A stretch of 64,000 bases of DNA from assembly GCA_964344255.1 (NCBI GenBank), contig CAYFMQ010000001.1, forward strand, positions 744,001-808,000. The letters are read 5' to 3'. Source of the stretch: JAJFIE01 sp964344255 (GTDB taxonomy: Bacteria > Pseudomonadota > Alphaproteobacteria > Rhodospirillales > Casp-alpha2). Below the pieces are notes generated by a model, which searched no databases, was not told the DNA's origin, and worked only from the letters and a program-made list of their open reading frames with translations. The translations under genes were made by a program, and so were the position numbers. Below, in pieces: positions 51,972 to 60,800 of the stretch (positions are counted from its first letter, which is position 1; each line of letters starts with the position of its first letter).

Positions 51972-52784
51972 TTACAGTTTTGATACGACTTTAAGTGTTC
52001 GCTGGTGAACCATGCGCGCAGAAATGTCTCGGGGCAGCATATTGAGAATCCTGGAGGCCACAAGGTTGAAGGTGCCGTTGATTGGATTAGAGGAGTTGCG
52101 AGCAAGAGATGCCAAGGCCTTGACAGCAACCTCTGGTGCACTGGCCGGGGGAACTGGAGGCGTTTTCATCGCACCACCGGTTGCACGCTCGAACCAACGG
52201 GATTCGGTTCCTGCCGGATGATAGCAAACCACATTGACACCTGCTCCGGCGAGTTCCGCACGAATGGCCTCTGAAAATGCTGTCACGAACGTCTTGGATG
52301 CGCCATATACGCCAAGACCTGGACAGGGAACGAGACTGGCAACGGATGAAATGTTTAGAACACCACCACCGTTGCGGATCATGGCGGGCATAAGGTTCCG
52401 GGTAATCATGACCAGTGAATAGATATTCACCATGATGATGTCGTGCAAGGATTTGGCATCCTGATCTGCAAAGTTCACATAGGCGCCCAATCCGGCATTG
52501 TTGATCAGGATCAGCCGTTTGTCCGGAGCGCCAATATCACGTGTGAGCTTATCGGCCGCATCAGAGTCGGAAAATTCCGAACGGATCACCCTTACGCGAT
52601 CAACCGACGGACTGGTTTCCTCTGTCAGGGCCTTGCATCGCTCTTCATCGTTGCCGATGAGAACCAACTCAATCCCCGGAATCGGCAAGAGAATATCCAC
52701 CATCGCCCGGCCAATACCGGATGTCGCGCCCGTCAGAACGATACAGGAATCGTGGAAGTATCGGCTATCTTTGGGCTTCAGCAT
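51972..52784 (-). CDS. Short-chain dehydrogenase/reductase
   Basis: 270 residues. Motifs are VLTGATSGIGRAMVDIL (cofactor), LINNAGLGAYV, LNISSVASLVPCPGLGVYGA with catalytic Ser and Tyr, and SK. GTESRWFERATGG is the usual flexible lid region. Next upstream are two TIGR04076-like genes. Enzyme class is clear; substrate is not. Confidence 0.88.
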   Translation of the reverse strand: MLKPKDSRYFHDSCIVLTGATSGIGRAMVDILLPIPGIELVLIGNDEERCKALTEETSPSVDRVRVIRSEFSDSDAADKLTRDIGAPDKRLILINNAGLGAYVNFADQDAKSLHDIIMVNIYSLVMITRNLMPAMIRNGGGVLNISSVASLVPCPGLGVYGASKTFVTAFSEAIRAELAGAGVNVVCYHPAGTESRWFERATGGAMKTPPVPPASAPEVAVKALASLARNSSNPINGTFNLVASRILNMLPRDISARMVHQRTLKVVSKL

Positions 52785-52854
52785 GGTTGATCAGCTTGAT
52801 TATTTTCAGGAATTCGAAACGATCCGCACTTCTACGGCATAAAACAAAATTATT

Positions 52855-53373
52855 TCACGCCCCTTCGTCATTTACCGCTCTGGTAAAATCAACGGTGTAC
52901 GTCACATGTTGAGCCTGCTCATCAAGGATGACATCAATCTCGCCCGTGGAATGCTGCTTATCCGATGCATTCATCAAATCGGGGAACAAATTGTGGAGCG
53001 TTTCCAAACGAGTAAGATTTTCAGACCTGATATCGAAACGGAATCGATCATCCATTTCATGGCCGCGGAAGCATGGCCCGCTTTTCTCCATGACCTGGCA
53101 TTCAAGTACATCGGACTCGCTTTTTTCCGGCGCTTTTACATGGACGGCGATCCCCTTCATGGACGGACACTTGACGATGACGTGTTCGTCATGCCCTACC
53201 CAGTTAAACCAACCATTGGAAGACAAGGTCCTGATATAAGGAAAAACCTGATGAAAAGCCAGAAAGCACATGCCTTTGGGCAATGCATCCTTTGCCGTAA
53301 AGGATTTACCGTCACATATGACTTCGAGGTTTTCGATATTGCACGATGTGCAAATGCTTTTCACTTGCTTCAT
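52855..53373 (-). CDS. TIGR04076-like protein, two-domain, cysteine-containing
   Basis: 172 residues. The first half (KGMCFLAFHQVFPYIRTLSS, then VIVKCPSMKGIAVHV) matches the small TIGR04076 fold, and a second, weaker copy follows (SGPCFRGHEMDDRFRFD, ETLHNLFPDL). A CTSC pair is at the N-terminus. The family has no known activity. The domain count, order and strand match the larger neighbour at 53416, so the pair probably arose by duplication. Confidence 0.65.
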   Translation of the reverse strand: MKQVKSICTSCNIENLEVICDGKSFTAKDALPKGMCFLAFHQVFPYIRTLSSNGWFNWVGHDEHVIVKCPSMKGIAVHVKAPEKSESDVLECQVMEKSGPCFRGHEMDDRFRFDIRSENLTRLETLHNLFPDLMNASDKQHSTGEIDVILDEQAQHVTYTVDFTRAVNDEGA

Positions 53374-53415
53374 TAACCAGTCCTTTTGTTCATACTTTCA
53401 GCATTGTGCACAGTA

Positions 53416-54036
53416 TTATTCGACCTTCACATCGAAGGCCACGCCAACGAAGTCCGGACAATGGACCTTCATAGAGCATGGCTCACCGGTAGCTCGCTTC
53501 GTCTTGGCCAGATAGTTCACGTAAGGGTAGGCACTCGAAAAAGCAGCGGGACATAATTCTTCAGTATCATCCGTATTAAAATAGAATTTCTGGCCTGTTT
53601 TATAACCTTTCGGGCAAGCAGACCCGGCCTCGACTACCTCTAGGGCAATCTCCCGAAACGGAGCATCATATCCACGAAGAACCAGCTTAAGGGCCTCCTC
53701 CGCCAGCTCTTTCAGCATCCGAATGGGAGCCGGCAGCTTTTCACGGGATGAAACCTTTACTTTGACGCCGTTTACGGCAGGGCAGGAAACCTCCTGAGTG
53801 TCCTTACCACGGCTGCGGAACCAGAATTTCTTGGGCCTGCCGTGATACAGAATAGCCAGACTGGTAGGATAGGCGCGATAAAACATCGCCCGGCACAATC
53901 CTTCGGGTGCAATGTGGTCGAGGGAATAATCCTGCCCAATTCTGCGATGGTACTTACATTTGGTTATAATATTGTCGACTGAAACACTAACCTTGAGGTC
54001 GTCATGACAATAGGGACAGTCTGTATTTTTACTCAT
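53416..54036 (-). CDS. TIGR04076-like tandem-domain protein
   Basis: 206 residues. A zinc-ribbon-like CPYCHDD starts the protein. Two copies of the family follow: residues ~25-95 (GLCRAMFYRAYPTSLAILYH and EVSCPAVNGVKVKV) and ~135-206 (ELCPAAFSSAYPYVNYLAKT and KVHCPDFVGVAFDVKV). In both, a LCxAxF block is followed by a CP-x-x-x-G-V block. Function unknown. ATG start at 54036, 35 bases after the radical SAM gene stop. Confidence 0.72.
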   Translation of the reverse strand: MSKNTDCPYCHDDLKVSVSVDNIITKCKYHRRIGQDYSLDHIAPEGLCRAMFYRAYPTSLAILYHGRPKKFWFRSRGKDTQEVSCPAVNGVKVKVSSREKLPAPIRMLKELAEEALKLVLRGYDAPFREIALEVVEAGSACPKGYKTGQKFYFNTDDTEELCPAAFSSAYPYVNYLAKTKRATGEPCSMKVHCPDFVGVAFDVKVE

Positions 54037-54071
54037 TTCAACTCACAATTAGAAAAGACTCTGGCGCCTGC

Positions 54072-55142
54072 TCATGTTGTTACGGAATTACTGTTCCTTT
54101 GGTGCCAACGGTGCTTGATAGCCGTTAGGATGCTACCTGGTGAAAAATAGAGAAGATTATTCATGTCGGCTTCACCCAAAATATCACAAGAGTAACAATC
54201 CATTTCCGTTTGGCGTTTCCACGCCGCCTTGATACCACCGTCTTTAATTGAATTCTGGTGCTTGTGCCAGATATTGGCACAAGGATAGAGCATGCCGTCT
54301 GCATCAACATAATTTGTTAGGTAAGGGCGGCGGCATTTCATGATTTTTTTCCGGGCATCCGCTGGAACCTCCTCTGCCTTGAAAATTCCATAGCGTTTCA
54401 GAGGGTATCTCTTGATATAATCAATAGCTGAATCAGAGTTCGTCACCGGATACCCCTGGGCTTTCAAGCTCTTTAGCAAATCAAGTGAATGCTGCAATTC
54501 TTCTTCCGTCAGAGCAGCGTCCGGATCATCTGTGTGGATGGTTGCCTGGGTAAAGTTGATCGTGATATCTAGATCTTTTGCAAGTTCGCACAACTCCTGG
54601 AGCGACTTAGTCGTTTCACGGGTGATAACCGCATGAATCCTGCAGTTGATGCCCTCTTTCTTGGCAATGTCGATGGCGTTAAGAACAACCTTGAAGCTAC
54701 CCTTACCCCTTACCGCGTCGTTTTGTGCCTCATTACCATCGACGCTGAAACAGAGGCTGTCAAGATACCTGAGGGATTCCAGCCGTTTCGGAACGTAATA
54801 GCCATTGGTTATCAGCTCAACAATTGTATTTTTACTCCAAGCATATTCGATAATTTCACCGATATCAGTGCGAATGAGAGGCTCGCCACCCAGGATAACG
54901 AAAACCTTTGTTCCCATTTCCACAAACGTATCGATCGTTTTCTTCCAATCATCCACCGATTCATCGACGATTTCACGCGTGAAAACCTGCGGATAACAAT
55001 AAAAGCACTTCAGATTGCATCGATTTGTTACAAGCAGATGGGTAACGAGTGGGAACGGTTTTTGGTCAATGTTGTATTTCAAAAGCCGGGCGCCAATCTG
55101 CGCATCTATAAAATATCGGCGAAGGGCTCGTCCAACGTTCAT
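54072..55142 (-). CDS. Radical SAM enzyme with C-terminal SPASM/twitch-like cysteines
   Basis: 356 residues. Motif CNLKCFYC is Cys42-Cys46-Cys49 and GGEPLIRTDIGEII the SAM-contact region. C-terminal cysteines are in KCRRPYL, YPCANIW and MDCYSCDIL. The N-terminal 35 residues are basic and amphipathic, reminiscent of HpnH-type enzymes that act on membrane lipids; this likeness is by eye only. It is the first gene of the leftward block with the TIGR04076-like and SDR genes. Confidence 0.88.
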   Translation of the reverse strand: MNVGRALRRYFIDAQIGARLLKYNIDQKPFPLVTHLLVTNRCNLKCFYCYPQVFTREIVDESVDDWKKTIDTFVEMGTKVFVILGGEPLIRTDIGEIIEYAWSKNTIVELITNGYYVPKRLESLRYLDSLCFSVDGNEAQNDAVRGKGSFKVVLNAIDIAKKEGINCRIHAVITRETTKSLQELCELAKDLDITINFTQATIHTDDPDAALTEEELQHSLDLLKSLKAQGYPVTNSDSAIDYIKRYPLKRYGIFKAEEVPADARKKIMKCRRPYLTNYVDADGMLYPCANIWHKHQNSIKDGGIKAAWKRQTEMDCYSCDILGEADMNNLLYFSPGSILTAIKHRWHQRNSNSVTT

Positions 55143-55474
55143 AATATCCGACCTATTTACTCAGTTAACCATATAACAAATTAGAAAGCTTTTAAAACAG
55201 ATGAAGCCCAAAATATATGTGTGTGCTTATATAAATGATTCGCCTTGTTTAAGATGGTACCATTATGCTGTCAATCCTTATTCGGGTCGCACCAATGTGC
55301 CTAATCCTGCAATAGAAATGATCTGCGTAACACATCCTTATTTGATCACAGTGGTTTTATATTGCTGCAATAATTTGCGGTGGATATAAGTATAATGCCC
55401 TGTGACATCTAGGCCGTATTACAAGGGTGATTTTCTGAAGAAGAATAATTTATATTAGTGTGTAGTCGGGCGTT
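55143..55474. promoter_or_regulatory. AT-rich divergent intergenic region (332 bp)
   Basis: It separates the leftward radical SAM block from the rightward membrane protein. TATAAT at 55391-55396 could be a rightward -10, but no good -35 box was found 16-18 bases upstream. A 62-codon frame at 55201-55389 has no ribosome site and no recognisable sequence and is not called. Confidence 0.35.
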
Positions 55475-55498
55475 TTGATTCACAATCTCTATCCTCTG

Positions 55499-57811
55499 AT
55501 GACCAGGCTTAATCAGGTCAACATATTGATCGTTCTTGTCCTGTCGGCCACATTTCTTTTTTCTGAATACCCTGATCAGGAAGACCTTCATTCAACTGTC
55601 TATTCCACAATCCATTACAGTAAAATGCTTTGGCAGGGGTCGTTTCCATTCTGGCAAACGGATGTTGGATTAGGCGTGCCGCAGCCGTTTGCGCATCACA
55701 CAATTTATCATCCTCTACTCCCATTGTTTGGCATCATTAGCCTTAATCTAGCTCTAGCGGCCTTTTTCATGTTTCAGAGCCTGTTGGCGCTTTACTGTAT
55801 CCGTCGCTGTTGTCGTCAGCTTGACATCGTAGAGCCAGTCGCCGCCCTATGCGGAACCTCCTTTATCCTCTCGTTCGTGACCTTTCATCAGTTCGTTGTC
55901 AAAGTCACGCCGTCAACATTCATCGGTTGGACCCTGCTCCCTCTGGTTCTGTTTCTGATTCACGCCACAATAAAAGAAATCTCACCACTCCGACGTTATG
56001 CTCTAGCGTTTCTGCTTGGACTTGCCGGAGGTCTTGTTGGACTGAACGGGCACCCCGGAATAGTCGGATCATATGCGATCGTTCTGATTATCTATTCACT
56101 TTTTTACGGTCGTGGGCAGGCACTGATCGCTCTGATCTTTGCTGCACTGGTGGCGTTTAGCGTTGCGTCAGACAAGATTATCCTTCTTATACAGGAATTC
56201 AGCATCCTTTATGAGAGCGATAATCCGAGACGCGGCCATGCCAATATTCAGTTCGGCACCTATGCCTGGTGGTCGTTGTTTGTTAAGCCTTTGATTCCTG
56301 TTGACCTGCTGGACCTGAGCCTGAGAGACATGTTTCGCAGAACTTTCTCCTTTGGTGGAGGAACTGATCCCAGATGGACGGATAACTTGTTCATCGGCCC
56401 GCCATTAGCGATGGCTGCCATAGTGACATTCTTTATATCCCCTCTGAAACGGCATCTGCCTCTAAAAGTGTGTCTGTTTTTTTGTGCCGTTGTATTTCTA
56501 ATGCCGAACCTGACAGATTCTCTTTATGTGCTCAGCGGAAACATTTTTTTAGGTCAGATAATGATCTTGGTGATGATATTTCTTGGCGGCGCTGGTATTT
56601 CTGATTTGATGTTTAGTGATCAGGGTAGGCATAAAAGATTCGGTGCAGCGATATTATGGCTACAGATTGTTGCCCTTGCTCTGGCTGTCGTAACGATGGT
56701 TCCAGCTTTGTATAATTTCAAGAGGGCAGGTTATTCACAGGTGATGGAATCGGCCACGGATGTTGCCGAACAGATTGAACCGCACCTGCAGGAGCCTTTT
56801 TCCCGTTTAATCGTTTCACCGGGAATCGAGTCCGCCAGGACAAGCCCCCTTGCTCTTCGTAACTGGGCCGGAGAAGCCTCCAATGCCATGGCCATTGCCG
56901 GGGTGCCGACACTTTCGGGATTTTTCAAAGGCGTCGCGGCAACAAATCTTTACCCTGCGAAGCGTATGGCCTCTATGGATGTGAAGGTCACCGGAGATGT
57001 TCTGACGAACAAGTCGCTTCTGGATGTGTTGGGGGTTTCGGTCATCGCCGCTCTGGAAAACGAAGTTGTAGCGCCGAGTCTCAGAGCGATAGGGACTCTC
57101 CGTGGATATGAAAACATCCGCCTCTATATAAACGACCTTGCTTGGCCCCTCGTTACGGCGCTTCATCCGAGTGCCCGCGATATGAAATCCACGGTCCGTG
57201 ATGGATGCGAGCATGATAGAATACTTTGCCGCGACTTTGCCGCGGTCATTGGGCTGCGTGAGCATGGTGCTATTTTAAGCCTCACTGTCAGATCAGACGG
57301 AAACATCTCCATTGAACTCAATGCCTCGACAACGGAAAGGCTGCTCCTGGTAACCCAGACATTCAGGCCCGGCTGGAAGGCTGTTGACCAAAAGGGAAAC
57401 GAGCTATCCGTCACCGAGCTACTTGACGGCATGGTCGGCATATCAGTTCCGAAAGGTATACATCATATTTCACTGTCTTACAGTCCAGTGACCAGGATAG
57501 CCGCCGTATCCATGACGTTCTTCTTACTCTTTGCCGGCGGCATTGTAGCCGCAACAGTCCTATGGCGAAGTCGCCACCATTCTGTTATGACAGCTACTCA
57601 AGCTACAGGCGTCACGCTGCCTGACTGGAAGGACACCAGACCGGTAGTGATCTGGTTCATCAAGGCCATTGCCATTGGCTATTGCATAGCCATTCTTGCG
57701 TTTTCTGCAGCCAGCGCCATCTGGGCGGAATGGTATATCTCGGAAATGGTTTTCCTGGTTTCATTTCTTTCTGCCGGCTTTGCAGCTCTCCGGTTATTAC
57801 GGCTGGAATGA
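55499..57811 (+). CDS. YfhO-like/GT-C-type multi-pass membrane protein
   Basis: About 770 residues from ATG 55499 (TTG 55475 is an alternative; neither has a clear ribosome site). A dozen or so membrane segments fill the first half and three more the end. Early loop DLHSTVYSTIHYSKMLWQGS then FPFWQTDVGLGVPQPFAHHT has the Asp/His pattern of YfhO-like proteins, which flip or add sugars at the outer face. A periplasmic stretch lies at about 420-660. Co-factor and acceptor unknown. Confidence 0.75.
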   Translation: MTRLNQVNILIVLVLSATFLFSEYPDQEDLHSTVYSTIHYSKMLWQGSFPFWQTDVGLGVPQPFAHHTIYHPLLPLFGIISLNLALAAFFMFQSLLALYCIRRCCRQLDIVEPVAALCGTSFILSFVTFHQFVVKVTPSTFIGWTLLPLVLFLIHATIKEISPLRRYALAFLLGLAGGLVGLNGHPGIVGSYAIVLIIYSLFYGRGQALIALIFAALVAFSVASDKIILLIQEFSILYESDNPRRGHANIQFGTYAWWSLFVKPLIPVDLLDLSLRDMFRRTFSFGGGTDPRWTDNLFIGPPLAMAAIVTFFISPLKRHLPLKVCLFFCAVVFLMPNLTDSLYVLSGNIFLGQIMILVMIFLGGAGISDLMFSDQGRHKRFGAAILWLQIVALALAVVTMVPALYNFKRAGYSQVMESATDVAEQIEPHLQEPFSRLIVSPGIESARTSPLALRNWAGEASNAMAIAGVPTLSGFFKGVAATNLYPAKRMASMDVKVTGDVLTNKSLLDVLGVSVIAALENEVVAPSLRAIGTLRGYENIRLYINDLAWPLVTALHPSARDMKSTVRDGCEHDRILCRDFAAVIGLREHGAILSLTVRSDGNISIELNASTTERLLLVTQTFRPGWKAVDQKGNELSVTELLDGMVGISVPKGIHHISLSYSPVTRIAAVSMTFFLLFAGGIVAATVLWRSRHHSVMTATQATGVTLPDWKDTRPVVIWFIKAIAIGYCIAILAFSAASAIWAEWYISEMVFLVSFLSAGFAALRLLRLE

Positions 57812-57847
57812 CTGGATTGGATTTCCTGTTTCGCCGATCCTGCTTTA

Positions 57848-58831
57848 TCAGTCTTGGGTTTTCTGGGTGTTATAGGTCAGGTAAAATCCCAACCCGGGCA
57901 GACTGTTGATAATCCACAACACCCTGAATGCCAGAAAGGCAGAAGCATAGCCGAGCACTTCATTCGTGCCGAGGATTCTGCTGGCGATAACCTCATAGGC
58001 AGCCTCACCAACACCAATCCCATTGGGCGTCAGGATAGCAACATTGACAAAAGATGTTAGTGACGTAGCAAAGACCTGTTCAGCGAACTGTAGGCCATCC
58101 AGACCGATGCTTTGGGCGATAACCAAAAGGCAGTACGCCGTCATGCAATTGGCTAACAACGTGATTAACAAGCAAATGAATACCGCCGGCAGGTTATGGC
58201 GGTAAACCATCAGAGTGTCTGTTGCCCTGAGGAACAGATCCTTGATGCGTCGGGCTTTCCCCTGGGAATGAAAAAAGGATCGTGAAATTACGAATCGGTG
58301 GATGGGATCCATGAATACAAAAAGCCCTATAGCCATGACATAAGCAATAACCGACATTCCCGTAACATACCGTAACAACCAGCTATTCTGTATAAGGGGC
58401 CAGACAAATGGAATGGAAAGCACGATGATCGTCAGGATTCCATACAGGGATATCAGGCGATCAGCGATAATCGATACAGCGGCGCCAGTCCTGTTGTCCT
58501 GTATCGATTTGACGGTGTAGTACCCGCGCACGGCATCAGCACCACCCATGGCTGGCAGAAAACTGGTTGCGAAACTGGCAATAAAATTAATAGCAAACAC
58601 CTTGCGAAACCGGATTTGCGCGTTTCCCACACCGAGGGTAAGATGCCAACGGACTGCCGTAAGGGCCATCATGCCCTGCAGGAGTAAAAAGCTTTTAACA
58701 AGAGTTGCTGGATCGGCTACAACAGCGGTCAATTTTTCAAAATCAATCCGACCACTTGAAATCAGGAAATACAGAATGGCGGTGGCAATCGTAACTTTTG
58801 CTATCGTTATCAGCAGTTTTTTTGATGGCAT
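57848..58831 (-). CDS. Lysylphosphatidylglycerol-synthase-TM/UPF0104-type membrane protein
   Basis: 327 residues with about eight membrane segments. The pattern LPAMGGADAVRGYYTVKS near residues 97-114 and LTPNGIGVGEAAYEVIASRI near 264-283 are the two conserved loops of this family, which includes MprF flippase domains and AglD-like proteins. It probably moves a lipid or glycolipid across the membrane. Convergent with the YfhO-like gene. Confidence 0.83.
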   Translation of the reverse strand: MPSKKLLITIAKVTIATAILYFLISSGRIDFEKLTAVVADPATLVKSFLLLQGMMALTAVRWHLTLGVGNAQIRFRKVFAINFIASFATSFLPAMGGADAVRGYYTVKSIQDNRTGAAVSIIADRLISLYGILTIIVLSIPFVWPLIQNSWLLRYVTGMSVIAYVMAIGLFVFMDPIHRFVISRSFFHSQGKARRIKDLFLRATDTLMVYRHNLPAVFICLLITLLANCMTAYCLLVIAQSIGLDGLQFAEQVFATSLTSFVNVAILTPNGIGVGEAAYEVIASRILGTNEVLGYASAFLAFRVLWIINSLPGLGFYLTYNTQKTQD

Positions 58832-59035
58832 AACAGATGTGGCACCGTCTCGGGAATAATTGTACTGATTCCACTAGCAGATTAGACGCCCTGAGCATAG
58901 CGCAGAAGTATGTTTCCACGATTAACAAAGGCCAGCAGGATTATCTGCACTCCAGCTTCAGCATCACAGCCTTTACTCACCTGATATAGTGATATGCCCA
59001 CTGCCAGATAAAAAAAGGGGAGGTAGGGCTTAGGT

Positions 59036-60604
59036 CTATAGATTGCTTGACCCTGCGGCGGAGATGATTTTATTCCCTTCTGCGTCCGTCTTGCTCTTGG
59101 ACCAGAGAATATTTGCGGCCTGATCTTTTGACCACCTGTCAGCCATATCCACACGCTTGTGCGAACTGAATAGCATGCTTGCCGCAATTACGATGTTTTG
59201 TTTCAGGTTCTGCCAGAATGTCAGGGTCATCATCTGGGCGAAAATATAACGGGGACGGAAATAAAACTCCCTGTAAGCCTTGCCAAGCCAGACATCTGCA
59301 TCCGGCACAAGCAGGTTAAGGGGCTCCTTGGTTTTACCTAGAACAAAGTCCCGCCAGTAATTTTTATCAACAATTCCCTTTTCTGCACACTCATGAAATA
59401 ACCGTGTGCCGGGCATGGGAGTTGCCGTAAAAAACGCAGCATAATCGACATTCAGGGCTTTTGCATAATCAATTGTTTCACGCATTGTCGCGGGCGTTTC
59501 GTTAACGTATCCGACGATAAAATAACCAATTGTCTTGATGCCGTATTTTTTGCACAACCGCAGTGCCTTGACGGACTGTTCCTTATCAATCTTCTTGTCA
59601 ATATTTGCTAGAATTTCTGCGTTTCCGGACTCGAGGCCGAACCGGAAAGTATGACAACCCGAAGCCTTCGCCGCCTTGACGATGTCCTCATCGATACAAT
59701 TGACTCGCGTAGGCGCTTGCCAAACCAGATCCCAGTTTTTTTCGGCCATGCGGGCGCAGAATTCGAGGAAGTAGTTCTTGTGAAGGGAAATCGTTTCATC
59801 AACGAAGTTGATGGACCGAACATTATGGTTTTCAACCATATAGGTGATCTCTTCCATGACTCGGTCCAACGATTTATAGCGCATCTTGAGAAGATTATCG
59901 CTCCGGAAGCAGAAGCCGCAGGTATAAGGACAGCCACGGGTAAGATAAAGCGAAACCAACCGACCGTTGGTGTTCGGTAGGGTGTACTGATCTAGATCAC
60001 CCAGTTCGTATGCGGGAAAGGGAAGATCCGTTATGTCTTCATTAAATCCCGCAGGATTAGTGCGTACGCCTTTGCCTGATCTGTAGATCAGGCCTTTGAT
60101 GCCGTCTGGCTCGAGGTTATCGTTTTCGATGCCGTCCAGGAATTCCAGCAGGGGTAATTCTGCTTCTCCGGCGAACCCGTAATCAAATTCCGGATACGAC
60201 AGTGTTTCTTCCGGAAAGATGGACATATGCGCGCCACCACAAATGATAAGAGATTCCGGTAGAAGCTTCTTGATGATTTTAGCCGTTTCTAAGGCACCGT
60301 GAAAATTTGTCGTGAACATACTGATCCCGACAACGTCAGGACGAAAATCGTTCAGAAAACTTTCAAATCTGCTGCCATTGTTATCAGCGGCCTCACAATC
60401 GAAAACTTTCGTTTCATATCCAGCATCTCTGGTTACGGCCGCTAGCACAAAAATATTCAAGGGTGGTACGAGTACGGAATCTTCAAACCCTGCATTTGAC
60501 TGGGAGTTTACGAAATCTTTGATTAACGGTCTGACGAACAGAGTGCGTAACTTGCGGGGAAACTCTTTATTCGCATGGGAAGATTGCAGGGCGTTTGTGC
60601 TCAT
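59036..60604 (-). CDS. B12-binding-domain radical SAM protein
   Basis: 522 residues. The N-terminal cobalamin-type domain includes DVVGISMFTTNFHGALETAK and IICGGAHMSIFPEE. The radical SAM motif CPYTCGFC is Cys225-Cys229-Cys232. The SAM core continues with FRFGLESGNAEILANIDKKI. It is nearest in layout to anaerobic Mg-protoporphyrin cyclase (BchE)-like and glycolipid-modifying enzymes. Substrate unknown. It lies 200 bases upstream of the flippase-like gene on the same strand. Confidence 0.87.
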   Translation of the reverse strand: MSTNALQSSHANKEFPRKLRTLFVRPLIKDFVNSQSNAGFEDSVLVPPLNIFVLAAVTRDAGYETKVFDCEAADNNGSRFESFLNDFRPDVVGISMFTTNFHGALETAKIIKKLLPESLIICGGAHMSIFPEETLSYPEFDYGFAGEAELPLLEFLDGIENDNLEPDGIKGLIYRSGKGVRTNPAGFNEDITDLPFPAYELGDLDQYTLPNTNGRLVSLYLTRGCPYTCGFCFRSDNLLKMRYKSLDRVMEEITYMVENHNVRSINFVDETISLHKNYFLEFCARMAEKNWDLVWQAPTRVNCIDEDIVKAAKASGCHTFRFGLESGNAEILANIDKKIDKEQSVKALRLCKKYGIKTIGYFIVGYVNETPATMRETIDYAKALNVDYAAFFTATPMPGTRLFHECAEKGIVDKNYWRDFVLGKTKEPLNLLVPDADVWLGKAYREFYFRPRYIFAQMMTLTFWQNLKQNIVIAASMLFSSHKRVDMADRWSKDQAANILWSKSKTDAEGNKIISAAGSSNL

Positions 60605-60800
60605 TGTTAAGAGACCTCACTTAAAATGTCGTTGCCTGCATGACATCGACACCCCGTATTTCCAATTTCTGTACACGTAATAAATTTCAGGCTGATCAAT
60701 GTCAACTTACTGCTATATATCCGTCAGAAGTATAATGTGGTTATCAATATTGGCGCTTCAACTAATTTATACCGCCAGTCATTATAATTCTTTCCCAAGC

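Noticed and set aside
52142..52784. Long N-terminal extension of the radical SAM gene into the SDR gene (to 52141)
   Set aside because: The extra 69 residues are unlike the paralogues and overlap a clear SDR; ATG 51934 with GGAG is better.
55201..55389. 62-codon open frame in the divergent gap
   Set aside because: No ribosome site, no known motif, and low-complexity AT-rich sequence; kept only as part of the intergenic region.
58882..59035. About 50 hydrophobic codons after the stop of the B12 radical SAM gene
   Set aside because: The frame looks protein-like (PFFYLAVGISLYQ) but has no start of its own outside the radical SAM gene; it could be a gene remnant, not enough to call.
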